DNA of 64,000 bases, taken from positions 23,206,879 through 23,270,878 of the forward strand of contig CM017572.1 of NCBI GenBank assembly GCA_007844125.1, read 5' to 3'. The notes beneath the pieces were generated by a model. That model was not told the origin of the DNA. It did not search any database and worked only from the letters and a program-made list of their open reading frames with translations. Position 1 is the stretch's first letter, and every line of letters starts with the position of its first letter. Origin of the DNA: Sinonovacula constricta (lineage: Eukaryota > Mollusca > Bivalvia > Cardiida > Solecurtidae). Below, piece after piece: positions 1-12,882 of this stretch. The translations under genes and the position numbers were made by a program.

Positions 1-1020
1 ATCTTGGAAACTCAGTTCGTCGCGTTGTCTATAGCACCAAATTCAGCTCATCAATGTTCTGTGGTCCCTCAAGATGTAACCTGAAAAACAGGTTTGCCCT
101 GTCGGTTAAGCAAAGATGTCATGCAGAGCTCATGCAGGCCCATAAGAAACACAATGGTCATTTGCCCACAATTAAGTCCAAAATACCCATGGTTATCGAC
201 ACAATTGTGTTGTGTTTCAATGGTTACTGCGGTCGATCTTGCAAAAACAACAGTCTCGTCTGCTCGGGTAACTATCGACTAGCATAAAAATTTATGCCAG
301 CTAATGTTAAGGTTAGAATGACCCTATGCACATAATGGTTGCGAGAGGGGGTATCCGGTGGGCATTTTACCCGAATCCTTCCATATTTACATACAAAACC
401 TCCACTAGTGGCCTCAGTCCATAGCAAACAACCTTTATTATTATCAAAATGCACCTACACTTGATTCTATCCAATAGTTTTCTTCTATAAGCTTCCTGGT
501 TTGATTCTGACATATTAACAACTTAATTTGCAGACAACAGGATGTGAGGGTTTTTTTCCGTTTAAGGCAAACTTTTTTTACATTTCCCGTTTGAAAACTA
601 TATATTCATTAGGTTATTGTATTCTGAACATTATCTCCAAATTTTAGTAAATTCTGATCAAAAATAGTGACAAAAACCCATTTTTTCCAGACCCAACTAT
701 ACTGGGCCTGAGGGCAGAAAGTATAATGAAAATGTCAGTAAAATGTTGATGGTCATAGATGCTCTTCTTTTCTCACAGAAACACTAGTGTTCTTGCAGGG
801 ATGGCACTTTTTTGTGGTAAAATGATCTAGTAAGACTGGAGTAACTAACAATGGGTGTAACGATGTACCTTTGGTTAATTTTGGGTGAAAAAATCATGTT
901 TTTACATAAATTAATTAGAAAGAAAATGAAAAAAGTTTGGTTACCAACATATATATTTGATTATTATATAGTCCCTGAATGGGACACAGAAGCCGTTCAG
1001 ATTAAATTACGTTTTTCATT
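1..1020. other. No gene recognised; AT-rich sequence
   Basis: Only short, uninformative open frames on both strands. No recognisable domain, splice-bounded exon or tandem repeat is visible before the satellite begins near 1021. Confidence 0.5.
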
Positions 1021-2040
1021 ATTTAATGTTGTTTGCAAACATGTTGATATTGTGTGTTGTGTCACATTCCCTTTTTTAATCCACAGATTGATGTCAAATC
1101 TACACGTGTTAGCTTAGTTTTCCGTTGTTTTAGCTGTCTATGACGTCATTCTTCGATCGAGTATTTCTTCATGTCATCCCCTAGCTAGAATATTTATTTT
1201 GTATTTTTTGTTAATTCAATTTGTCTTGTGTATAAACAATATCGCTCATTGTGTCACATTCCCTGTAAGAGGCACTGTGTCCCGACAATATAAACATACT
1301 CGGCTTCAAGGGTACTTTGGCTGTGAATTTACTGACTTGGACGTCTTGTTTGATTGCAGATTTCGTTATGTCCTCCCCAAGCTAGGGTATCCATGTTGCA
1401 TATTTTCATAAATTCTATGTTTCCTTTTAACAAATATGTATAGTTTATTGCGTCACATTCCCTGTACAAGGCACAAGGGTCTGTCAATTATATCCTATTT
1501 TCAGTGTAATTTTCTGTGACTTTACTGTTACTGACGTCTGTTGTTGACCGGTTATTACTATATGTCAACCTTTAGCTTTGGTATTGTTGCTGCGTTTTTT
1601 TCATTAGCTATATTAATGTTGTTTGCAAACATGTATAGATAATTGCGTCACATTCCTTGTATGCGACACAGGGACCATTAAAATATACCGGACTTTTATG
1701 ATAACTTTCTTTTCTTCATTTTATTGACGTCTGTTTTCAATCAGAGATATGCTTATGTCATCCTAAGCTAGAGTGTTGATGTTGCCCTTTTCCATGGTGG
1801 CAACATGTCGTGTAGATAAACATGTATTGTGTGCATATATATAAACATTTATCGTTCATTGCTCACATTCCCTGTAAGAGGAACTGTTTCCCGACAATAT
1901 AAACATAGTCGGCTTCCAGGCTAATTTGCAGTGAATTTACTGACTTGGACGTCTTGTTTGATTGCAGATTTCGTTATGTCCTCCCCAAGTTAGGGTATCC
2001 TTGTTGCATATTTTCATAAAGTCTATGTTTCCTTTTAAGG

Positions 2041-3655
2041 TTCTGGACCTGTAATGGTGACCTTCCACAATCCTTATAATGATACTGTTTCTTGAATCTG
2101 TACTATAAAACACATCTTACGGTGAATTTGTAAGGAAGTTTACCGTTTGTAACTCAAGTTATGTACATTTTTATAAAGTGACCCTTGATTTTCAAAATCA
2201 CCGTAAATTGTGCTGGAACAAAAAATGAAAAAGTACCATTTTTTCAAATTCTACTGTTCTATATTCAAATTTTAACCAATTTTCCTGTTACACAATCATG
2301 TCATGATAAATCAGAACAATAAGATCACACTTTGGACAAATACTTATAAAAATACAGAACTTTGCATACATGTACCCCCGAGCAAAAATCCGAGCTTTTT
2401 GGGTGTGTTTAAAAATTTACTCTATCTATAAAAGCAAATATCTCAAGTTTGAAGCTAGTTAGACACATAGAACTAGCTTTAAAATTTTCTGCAATATGAA
2501 CTGCCCATAATATGAGATTTTAAAGGCATTTTACCGTTCCTCATAAAATTTACAGAACTTTGCGTACATGTACCCCCGAGCAAAAATCCGAATTTTTTGG
2601 GTGTATTTAAAATTTTACTCTATCTATAAAAGCAAATATCTCAAGTTTGAAGCTAGTTAGACACATACAACTAGTTTTAAAATTTTCTGCAATATGAACT
2701 GCCCATAATATGAGATTTTAAAGGCATTTTACCGTTCCTTATAAAATTTACAGAACTTTGCATACATGTACCCCCGAGCAAAAATCCGAATTTTTTGGGT
2801 GTGTTTAAAAATTTACTCTATCTATAAAAGCAAATATCTCAAGTTTGAAGCTAGTTAGAAACATACAACTAGTTTTAAAATTTTCTGCAATATGAACTGC
2901 CCATAATAGGAGATTTTAAAGGCATTTTACCGTTCCTAATAAAATTTATAAGAATTTGTAAAGGTTACTTTAATGAAACTGCAAAAGAATTTATAGCGAA
3001 AAATAACGTAAAAATGGTCAATTACAAATTATACTCCTTTATACAAAATATAACCTACAGTTGGTATAAGAGATGGAAATATGTATGTAAAACTCTGCAT
3101 TATTACATGAAAACCTTCTTGTTACTGATTTTGGCTGGCTTGAGGGAAATATTTGAAATTAACCACTTTACACGGTTTTCGTAAAAAAATCCGACAGTTT
3201 AGGAATAACAGAGTCAAGCACTCTTTTGGTATTAGTGACACTTGGTTGTCCCTCACAAGTTTGACCCCTGAACACATTTAAAAGTCCATCCTGGCCATCC
3301 GGAGAAAATATCAGACGAAGGTGAGCGAGCGTCAAACCATGTCGCTAACTCTCGCATGCGAAGGAAAATTTAAATCGCAAACACAAGATGAAACAGTGCA
3401 TTTTTCACCTGTACACAGGAAACCCACACAAAAGTTATGATCCACTTCAACTTTACATGACTTTGTTGTCGGTAAACCACTATTTTTACAATATCGCCCT
3501 CGACGATCACGCTGTCGAGCTCCCGGTTCCCTCATTTTTGAGAAATGGGTAACCCAATGACGTCATGGAAAATCCATATCACGTGGTGAAAAACTACTAA
3601 AAATAGCAAATACGAAACTTCACGACGAATGCTATTCAAACAAAACCGGATCATA
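2041..3655. other. Unrelated segment inserted in the 780-bp satellite
   Basis: Satellite similarity stops after TTTCCTTTTAA near 2040 and resumes near 3660 at a different point of the unit (the start of the first monomer after its CACATTCC box). The segment contains three ~198-bp tandem repeats and AT-rich DNA. No terminal inverted repeats were found by eye. A 67-codon minus-strand frame at 3332-3535 resembles nothing I know. Confidence 0.6.
2352..2942 (+). repeat. Three tandem copies of a ~198-bp repeat
   Basis: ACAGAACTTTGC..ACATGTACCCCCGAG starts at about 2353, 2552 and 2750. The copies differ at only a few positions and end in TTTACCGTTCCT. The spacing is 198-199 bp, close to the ~195-bp monomers of the surrounding satellite, but the sequence is unrelated. 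Confidence 0.9.
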
Positions 3656-6388
3656 CCGAGTGCCGATGTTTTCCGTTATTTTAGCTGTCTATGACGTCAT
3701 TCTTCGATCGAGTATTTCTTCATGGCATTCCCTGGCTAGAATATTTATTTTGTATTTTTCCTTTAGTTCAATTCGTTTTGTGAATAAACATTTATCGTTC
3801 ATTGCTGACATTCCCTGTAAGAGGCACTGTGTCCCGACAATATAAACATAGTCGGCTTCCAGGCTAATTTGCTGTGAATTTACTGACTTGGACGTCTTGT
3901 TTGATTGCAGATTTCGTTATGTCCCCCCCAAGCTAAGGTATCCTTGTTGCATATATTCATAAAGTGTATGTTTCCTTTTAACAAATATGTATAGTTTATT
4001 GCGTCACAATCCCTGTACGAGGCACAAGGGTCTGTCAATTATATCCTATTTTCAGTGTAATTTTCTGTGACTTTACTGTTACTGACGTCTGTTGTTGACC
4101 GGCTATTACTCTATGTCAACCCCTAGCTTGGGTATTGTTGCTGCGTTTTTTCATTAGCTATATTAATGTTGTTTGAAAACATGTATAGATAATTGCGTCA
4201 CATTCCTTGTATGGGACACAGGGACCATTAAAATATACCGAACTTTTATGATAACTTTCTTTTTCTTTATTTTAATTGACTTCTTTTTTCAATCAGAGAT
4301 ATGCTTATGTCATCCCCAAGCTAGAGTGTTGTTGTTGCCCTTTTCCATTATGGCAACATGTCGTGTTGATAAACATGTATTGTGTGTTGTGTCACATTAC
4401 CTTTTTTAATCCACAGATTGATGTCAAATCTACACGTGTTAGCTTATTTTTCCGTTATTTTAGCTGTCTGTGACGTCATTCTTCGATCGAGTATTTCTTC
4501 ATGTCATCCCCTAGCTAGAATATTTATTTTGTATTTTTCCTTTAGTTCAATTCGTCTTGTGTATAAACATATATCTTCATTGCGTAACATTCCCTGTAAG
4601 AGGCACTGTGTCCCGACAATATAAACATACTCGGCTTCCAGACTAATTTGCTGTGAATTTACTGACTTGGACGTCTTGTTTGATTGCAGATTTCGTTATG
4701 TCCTCCCCAAGCTAGGGTATCCTTATTGCATATTTTCATAAAGTCTATGTTTCCTTTTAACAAATATGTATAGTTTATTGCGTCACATTTCCTTTACAAG
4801 GCACAAGGGTCTGTCAATTATATCCAATGTTCAGTGTAATTTTCTGTGACTTTACTGTTACTGACGTCTGTTGTTGACCGGCTATTACTCTATGTCAACC
4901 CCTAGCTTGGGTATTGTTGCTGCGCTTTTTCATTAGCTATTTTAATGTTGTTTGCAAACATGTATAGATAATTGCGTCACATGCCTTGTATGGGACACAG
5001 GGACCATTAAAATATACCGGACTTTTATGATAACTTTCTTTTTCTTCATTTTAATTGACGTCTGTTTTCAATCATAGAGATATGGTTATGTCATCCCAAG
5101 CTAGAGTGTTGTTGTTGCCCTTTTCCATTATGGCAACACGTCGTGTTGATAAACATGTATTGTGTGTTGTGTCACATTCCCTTTTTTAATCCACAGGTTT
5201 ATGTCTAACCTACACGTGTTAGCTTAGTTTTCCGTTATTTTAGCTGTCTGTGACGTCATTCTTCGATCGAGTATTTCTTCATGTCATCCCCTAGCTAGAA
5301 TATTTATTTTGTATTTTTCCTTTAGTTCAATTCGTCTTGTGTATAAACATATATCTTCATTGCGTAACATTCCCTGTAAGAGGCACTGTGTCCCGACAAT
5401 ATAAACATACTCGGCTTCCAGACTAATTTGCTGTGAATTTACTGACTTGGACGTCTTGTTTGATTGCAGATTTCGTTATGTCCTCCCCAAGCTAGGGTAT
5501 CCTTATTGCATATTTTCATAAAGTCTATGTTTCCCTTTAACAAATATGTATAGTTTATTGCGTCACATTTCCTGTACAAGGCACAAGGGTCTGTCAATTA
5601 TATCCAATGTTCAGTGTAATTTTCTGTGACTTTACTGTTACTGACGTCTGTTGTTGACCGGCTATTACTCTATGTCAACCCCTAGCTTGGGTATTGTTGC
5701 TGCGTTTTCTCATTAGCTATTTTAATGTTGTTTGCAAACATGTATAGATAATTGCGTCACATGCCTTGTATGGGACACAGGGACCATTAAAATATACCGG
5801 ACTTTTATGATAACTTTCTTTTTCTTCATTTTAATTGACGTCTGTTTTCAATCATAGAGATATGGTTATGTCATCCCAAGCTAGAGTGTTGTTGTTGCCC
5901 TTTTCCATTATGGCAACACGTCGTGTTGATAAACATGTATTGTGTGTTGTGTCACATTCCCTTTTTTAATCCACAGGTTTATGTCTAACCTACACGTGTT
6001 AGCTTAGTTTTCCGTTATTTTAGCTGTCTGAGACGTCATTCTTCGATCGAGTATTTCTTCATGTCATCCCCTAGCTAGAATATTTATTTTGTATATTTCC
6101 TTTAGTTCAATTCGTCTTGTGTATAAACATATATCTTCATTGCGTAACATTCCCTGTAAGAGGCACTGTGTCCCGACAATATAAACATACTCGGCTTCCA
6201 GGCTAATTTGCTGTGAATTTACTGACTTGGACGTCTTGTTTGATTGAAGATTTCGTTATGTCCTCCCCAAGCTAGGATATCCTTATTGCATATTTTCATA
6301 AAGTCTATGTTTCCTTTTAACAAATATGTATAGTTCATTGCGTCACATTTCCTGTACAAGGCACAAAGGTCTGTCAATTATATCCAAT

Positions 6389-7175
6389 TCGAGTAGATGC
6401 ATTCTGGGGAGAAACTCTGTGTCACAGTACAACGAGCAGGAAGGGACAGAAATACGTCAGGTAGGATTGCAGAAGTATTTGTAGAATTTGGAAAAGGGTT
6501 AAAGAACTCTAATTTAAAAAACGAAACAGCTAACAACAAGTGCCAAACACAGGTTATGTACGATCTTTATTTGCTTTTTGACGTTTTTATTTTTTCAATT
6601 TTTGGAAGCAATTGGACGCACGTGCGTAAGTGCGTAAGCCCAGGCACGCCCCTGTCATACTTAAATTCGTATTTCATTTAAGAGCAAGAAATTATAAACT
6701 AAAGTTACTACTTAAAATTATGCAGAAGTAAATTATGTTATCAGTTTAATTTACTCGTTTTCCAGGAAGAATAAACGCTATGCTTAAAACGTTTTTGTTA
6801 AAAATTTGGTCACGGATCGGCCTCTGTCCGATCCCGCAAAGGCAGACAAAGAGGAAATGTGCTTCATATGCATCTTACTTTTCGTTTCGGTAAGGTCTCT
6901 TTTATTTTATTTTCTTACATTAGTATTGTACTAATGCAAGCGTGTGTTGTTGTTTGTTTTTTTTGGCAACCGCACTCTGTAAATCATAACGATTCTTCCA
7001 TTTTGTTTCGGTAAGAATTACCACTGTTTTACAAGTGCTAGTATAACGTGTATTAATCCACTTTCTGCTAAACCAGAAGCACTTAGCATATGCACGTACT
7101 TGCTGTTAATGTCTACTCTTATTAGTGTGGTAGACTATGAGAATTACTTCTTATGAATGGAAATTGCCTTGTTAA
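6389..7175. other. Spacer between satellites, no gene recognised
   Basis: An open frame at 6397-6681 has no recognisable domain. Sequence at about 6807-6880 is a degenerate half-monomer of the 193-bp satellite that starts properly near 7232 (GGATCGGCCTCTGTCCGATC, then AGAGGAAATGTG and CATATGCATC). The remainder is AT-rich. Confidence 0.55.
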
Positions 7176-7176
7176 C

Positions 7177-7231
7177 TTAACAATAATATAATAATAATAA
7201 TAATAATAATAATATAATATAAATATAATAA
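7177..7231 (+). repeat. ATA/TAA microsatellite
   Basis: Simple repeat of ATAATA units directly before the first 193-bp satellite array. Confidence 0.9.
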
Positions 7232-8905
7232 GTATGTGGTAGGAAATCTGCAAAAAGTTGGATCTTTGTCGCGTATAGACCTCTTTCCGACCCCGACAAG
7301 ACCGACATACATGAAATGTGACACCCCTTCCTCAAATGCATATGAAAGAGGATCGAACCAGCTTTTAACTGTCGCAGAGCGTTTGGCTCTATCTTGGGGT
7401 TGACTACCTCAAAAATGTCTCTGTATGTGGTAGGAAATCTGCAAAAAAGTTGGATTTTTGGTCGGGTATAGACCACTTTCCGACCACGACAAGGCCGACA
7501 TAGAGGAAACGTGACACCACTTCTTTATACGCATATGAAAGAGGATCAAACCAGCTTTCAACTGCCGCAGAGCGTTTGGCTCTCTCTTGGGGCTGACTGC
7601 CTCAAAAAATGTCTCTGTGGTAGAAAATCTGCAACAATTGTATTTTTTGTCGCGTATAGACCTCTTTCCGACCCCGACAAGGCCGACATAGAGGAAATGT
7701 GACACCACTTCTACACATGCATCTGAAAGGGGATCAAACCAGCTTTTAACTGCCGAAGAGCGTTAGGCTCTATCTTAGGGCTGATTTCCTTAATAATGTC
7801 TCCGTATGTGGTAGGAAATCTTCAAAGGGGATTTTTGGTGGCGTATAGACCTCTTTCCGACCCCGACAAGGCCGACATAAAGGAAATGTGACACCACTTC
7901 TTTATATGCATATGAGAGAAGATCAAACCAGCTTTTAACTGCTGCAGAGCGTTTGGCTCTATCTTGGGGCTGACTACCTAAAAAATGTATCTGTATGTTG
8001 TAGGAAATCTGCAAAATAAAATGATTTTTTTTTCGCGTATAGAACTCATTCCGACCCCGACAGGGCCGACATAGAGGAAATGTGACACCACATCTTCATA
8101 TGCATCTGAAAGAGGATCAAACCAGCTTTTAACTGTTGCTGAGCGTTTGGCTCTGTCTTGGGGTTGACTACCTCAAAAATGTCTCGTAAGTGGTAGGAAA
8201 TCTGCAAAAAAAGTTGGTTTTTTGGTCGCATATAGACCTCTTTCCGACCCCGACAAGGCCGACAATAGAGGAAATGTGACACCACTTCTTTATATGCATA
8301 TGAAAGAGGATCAAACCAGCTTTTGACTGCTGCAGAGCGTTTGGCTCTATCTTGGGGCTGACTGCCTCAAAAATGTCTCTGTAAGTGGTAGGAAATCTGC
8401 AAAAAGGGGCATTTTTGGTCGCGTATAGACCTCTTTCCCATCCCAACAAGGTCGACATAGAGGAAATGTGGCACTACTTCTTCATATGCACATGAAAGAG
8501 GATTGAACCAGCTTTTAACTGCCACAGAACGTTTGGCTCTATCTTGGGGCTGACTGCCTCAAAAATGTCTCTGTAAGTGGTAGGAAATCTGCAAAAAAGT
8601 GGATTTTGGGTCGCGTATGGACTTCTTTCCGACCCTGAAAAGGCCACCAGAGAGTAAATTAGACACCCATTCTTCATATGCATCCGAAAGAGGATCGAAC
8701 CCGATTTCGACTCCTTAAGCGCCTTGGGCTCGATCTTGGGGCTGACTGCCTGAAAAAATGTCTCCTCAATTGTTTTAAAAGCAGCAAAAAGTAATAGATT
8801 TTTGGTCGCGGATAGGACACTTTCCGACAACGCAAAGGCCGACATAGAGAAAATGTGACTCCATTTCTTCTTATGCATCCTTAATAGGGTCGAACCTGGC
8901 TCGCC
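7232..8905 (-). repeat. 193-bp satellite, array A (about 8-9 copies)
   Basis: Monomers of about 190-193 bp repeat GGAAATCTGCAAAAA, CGACCCCGACAAGGCCGACA, CATATGCATATGAAAGAGG and AGCGTTTGGCTCTATCTTGG. Each is the reverse complement of the monomers at 13.25-18.68 kb, so the two arrays are in opposite orientation. Copies near both edges (6807-6880 and 8760-8900) are the most diverged, as expected for array margins less homogenised by unequal exchange. The minus-strand open frames across it, including one of 212 codons at 8474-9112, are satellite read-through. Confidence 0.92.
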
Positions 8906-9220
8906 GATTACATATTTAGCCATTAGCTTGTTTGATTTGCAACGCTGATCTATCGTTCTGTCGGCCAAAAATTTTAAATGGGGGCTAATGGGCGAGTGGG
9001 GCAACATCACGCCGGACAGTCTATTTTCATACACCGACAATAACAACACAAAATTTGAACTGACTTCCCCAAACGTAAAATGATCTATGAGCAAAATATG
9101 CAAAAGGTACAAAGATACATACTACAGCATTCAATCAACTTTTGTATTCTGATATCATTAAGTTTGAGAATTCTCAGGATATAACCGATACTGTTCTAAC
9201 AAAGTCAAGTTACTCAACAT

Positions 9221-11203
9221 AATGAGTAAGGCAGTGGCTAGCCATAGAGAAGACGATTGAGGAGAGAGTTATGAGTAAGGGAGTGGATAGCCATAGAGAA
9301 GACGATTGAGGAGAGAGTTATGAGTAAGGTAGTGGATAGCCATAGAGAAGGCGGTTGAGGAGAGAGTAATGAGTAAGGCAGTGAATAGCCATAGAGAAGA
9401 CGATTGAGGAGAGAGTAATGAGTAAGGGAGTGGATAGCCATAGAGAAGACGATTAAGGAGAGAGTAATGAGTAAGGCAGTGAATAGCCATAGAGAAGACG
9501 ATTGAGGAGAGAGTAATGAGTAAGGGAGTGGATAGCCATAGAGAAGACGATTGAGGAGAGAGTAATGAGTAAGGGAGTGGATAGCCATAGAGAAGGCGGT
9601 TGAGGAGAGAGTAATGAGTAAGGCAGTGAATAGCCATAGAGAAGACGATTGAGGAGAGAGTAATGAGTAAGGGAGTGGATAGCCATAGAGAAGGCGGTTG
9701 AGGAGAGAGTAATGAGTAAGGCAGTGAATAGCCATAGAGAAGACGATTGAGGAGAGAGTAATGAGTAAGGGAGTGGATAGCCATAGAGAAGACGATTAAG
9801 GAGAGAGTAATGGGTAAGGCAGTGATGGCCATAGAGAAGGCGGTTGAGGAGAGAGTTATGAGTAAGGCAGTGAATAGCCATAGAGAAGACGATTGAGGAG
9901 AGAGTTATGAGTAAGGTAGTGGATAGCCATAGAGAAGGCGGTTGAGGAGAGAGTAATGAGTAAGGCAGTGAATAGCCATAGAGAAGACGATTGAGGAGAG
10001 AGTAATGAGTAAGGGAGTGGATAGCCATAGAGAAGACGATTGAGGAGAGAGTAATGAGTAAGGGAGTGGATAGCCATAGAGAAGGCGGTTGAGGAGAGAG
10101 TAATGAGTAAGGGAGTGGATAGCCATAGAGAAGGCGGTTGAGGAGAGAGTAATGAGTAAGGCAGTGAATAGCCATAGAGAAGGCGGTTGAGGAGAGAGTA
10201 ATGAGTAAGGCAGGGAATAGCCATAGAGAAGGCGGTTGAGGAGAGAGTAATGAGTAAGGCAGTGAATAGCCATAGAGAAGACGATTGAGGAGAGAGTAAT
10301 GAGTAAAGGAGTGGATAGCCATAGAGAAGGCGGTTGAGGAGAGAGTAATGAGTAAGGGAGTGGATAGCCATAGAGAAGGCGGTTGAGGAGAGAGTAATGA
10401 GTAAGGCAGTGAATAGCCATAGAGAAGACGATTAAGGAGAGAGTAATGAGTAAGGCAGTGAATAGCCATAGAGAAGACGATTGAGGAGAGAGTAATGAGT
10501 AAGGCAGTGAATAGCCATAGAGAAGACGGTTGAGGAGAGAGTAATGAGTAAGGCAGTGAATAGCCATAGAGAAGACGATTGAGGAGAGAGTAATGAGTAA
10601 GGGAGTGGATAGCCATAGAAAAAGAGGAGTGAGGGGAGAGTAATGAGTAAGGCCGTATATAGCTACAGAGAAGACGATTGAGGAGAGAGTTATGAGTAAG
10701 GTAGTGGATAGCCATAGAGAAGACGATTGAGGAGAGAGTTATGAGTAAGGGAGTGGATAGCCATAGGAAAAGAGGAGTGAGGAGAGAGTTATGAGTAAGG
10801 CAGTGGATAGCCATAGAGAAGACGATTGAGGAGAGAGTTATGAGTAAGGCAGTGGATAGCCATAGGAAAAGAGGAGTGAGGAGAGAGTAATGAGTAAGGC
10901 AGTGGATAGCCATAGGAAAAGAGGAGTGAGGAGAGAGTAATGAGTAAGGCAGTGGATAGCCATAGAGAAGACGATTGAGGAGAGAGTTATGAGTAAGGGA
11001 GTGGATAGCCATAGAAATAGAAAAAGAGGATTGAGGAGAGAGTAATAAGTAAGGGAGTGGATAGCCATAACGAAGACGATAGAGGAGAAAGTAATGAGTA
11101 AGGCAGTGGATAGCCATAGCAAAGACGATTGAGGAGACATTTATGAGTAAGGGAGTTGATAGGCATATAAGAGAGGATTACCGGAGAGTTGTGAGTAAGG
11201 GGT
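9221..11203 (+). repeat. 49-bp minisatellite, about 40 copies
   Basis: The unit is ATGAGTAAGG(G/C)AGTG(G/A)ATAGCC followed by ATAGAGAAGRCGRTTGAGG and AGAGAGTA, 49 bp in all. Two main variants (GACGATTGAGG and GGCGGTTGAGG) alternate irregularly. A third variant, AGGAAAAGAGGAGTGAGG, clusters at 10.6-10.95 kb. The plus strand is purine-rich. Because 49 is not a multiple of three and the minus strand of the unit has almost no stops, minus-strand frames up to 554 codons (9453-11117) exist. They encode a 49-residue period and are not considered a gene. Confidence 0.95.
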
Positions 11204-11480
11204 GTTTAAACAAAGAATGGACGAGTGAGGAGAGCAAGAGAGAGAGAAACAGAGATAGAAAGGTACAGAGGGATGGTAGGTGATGTATGGAAGAGGATAT
11301 AGTTTTAGATTAAGAAGAGTAATGGAAAGACATAGAAGTCAGCTTCAATGTGACCTGTGGTGCGCAGATGATTCTATCCAGGGATGTGTCTAGTTTCACC
11401 AATAATAACTGCACCAATAATAACTGAAGTCCGCCCGTTAATGACCATAATGTCGCTGCGATGTTTTTCGAAAATAATAG

Positions 11481-11526
11481 GGTGGGGTGGGGGGGGGGGG
11501 ATGGGGGGGGGGGGGGGGGGGGTAGG
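11481..11526 (+). repeat. Poly-G tract
   Basis: Runs of 12 G (11489-11500) and 20 G (11503-11522), preceded by GGTGGGGTGG. It could form a G-quadruplex and is prone to sequencing length error. Confidence 0.9.
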
Positions 11527-11805
11527 GGTTTAATAGTCAGATTTATTAACCTGTTCAATAGAATTATTTCATTGGTCATGATTTAGTTTTTAAAAATGTT
11601 GGGGACATTTTTTCGCTATTTCGCTAATAAAAATGTACTGAATATTATGCTCGGCCATTTTTAACATAAAGACGATAACGACTATTCGCACTGGGCATTA
11701 ATTTTGCGCATACAGTGTAGGTGCTCTTCAGTAGAAAGAAGGAAGTTAAGTAAATAAGTAAATAAGTAGTTAAGTACTATTAAGTAATAGTAAAAATAGG
11801 GTTAA

Positions 11806-11860
11806 AGCGCTTTAAAACTGGGTGTTGATGGTTCGAATCCCGTATGGACACGCATGGTCA
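11806..11860 (+). repeat. tRNA-like fragment (possible SINE remnant)
   Basis: GGTTCGAATCCC at about 11830 is a good pol III B box or T-arm sequence, but no convincing A box or cloverleaf is present upstream. Treated as the remnant of a tRNA-derived SINE, not a tRNA gene. Confidence 0.35.
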
Positions 11861-12772
11861 ATTCTTTTTCTTCCTACTCTTTCACTTCGACAATTATTTC
11901 ACCATATTCTGCCAGATAGAAAGGAAACATGTGTAGTTTTTAGTTTTAATTTTGTATATAATTTGTATAATTTGTTTTTAAGCAATACTAAATAACAACA
12001 CACCTCTCTTAAAGAGGATATAACATAATATCTGGAGTTTTCTTATTTCTAAAAAACATATCTTTAATACCAATTTAGAAGACAAATATCCATTAATTCC
12101 AAACTGAATGGAGAAAAATGTGTTTGCCGACTATGCATGATAGATTTCCATACAGAGCCATTAATTGATCGAATTTGTCAAATGCTTAACGAACATATGC
12201 TTCAGTTGTACACATTTTACAAAATAAATAAATAAAATAAACCGTAAGTCATATCATGTTTTTCTTTTGACGTGTTCAGCATACAAACAACTATAAAATA
12301 TGACGAAATGAAAAAATATGAAACTGTTTTCAAAAAATGTGTCAAACTAAGAAAAAAAGCTGATTTGCATAATAAGTTGTAGTCAAATTATCATATTGTA
12401 GTGAAAATCGAATATATTTTTTACTTTACAGTGTGTATGCTATCTAATCATGTTTTGGTAACAAATCGATTGTATGCAACACATTAAAAGAATTCTTTTA
12501 AGAGAATATTGTTGTCATTCTATTATTGTGTGTTTAAATCTTTGTAAACATGGAAAAGTTCTGGAAAAATACACAGCAAATCTCTGTGACCCTATGGTCA
12601 GGGTAATGGTGAAAACAAAAACAAAACAACGAGCTCGTAAACCCTCTGTTTTGTCTATGTTTAAAAGGAGCACAGTTTAAAAAATATGTAAAAATGAAGA
12701 AATCAATTAAAGGAAATAAGATATAGGAATCGTCTTGACAACGCGTGTTGTCCTATTCTTAAATTCTACATT

Positions 12773-12862
<90 letters not shown>

Positions 12863-12882
12863 CCTCTCTCTCTCTCTCTCTT
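12773..12882 (+). repeat. (CT)n microsatellite
   Basis: About 110 bp of CT repeats with a CCCC interruption at 12861-12864. The Ser/Leu and Arg/Glu frames over it are artefacts. Confidence 0.97.

Larger units (their letters stand above)
1021..6388 (+). repeat. Higher-order satellite, ~780-bp unit of four ~195-bp monomers
   Basis: The block around ACATTCCCTGTAAGAG recurs at about 4589, 5369 and 6149, a 780-bp period with near-identical copies. Inside each unit, four diverged monomers each start at a CACATTCC-like box (about 4390, 4585, 4783 and 4977), with further shared boxes (GACGTCT or GACGTCATT, then ATGTC..CC.AGCTAG). The oldest copies (1021-2040) are more diverged, and one has lost most of its first monomer near 1835. 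The array stops abruptly at about 6388 inside a third monomer. It is interrupted at 2041-3655 by unrelated sequence. Short open frames inside are chance. Confidence 0.88.

Noticed and set aside
8474..9112. 212-codon minus-strand frame
   Set aside because: Most of it is array A; the unique N-terminal part shows no domain.
9453..11117. 554-codon minus-strand open frame as a repetitive membrane protein gene
   Set aside because: It is pure 49-bp minisatellite read-through; other frames are equally open and no exon borders or non-repetitive ends exist.
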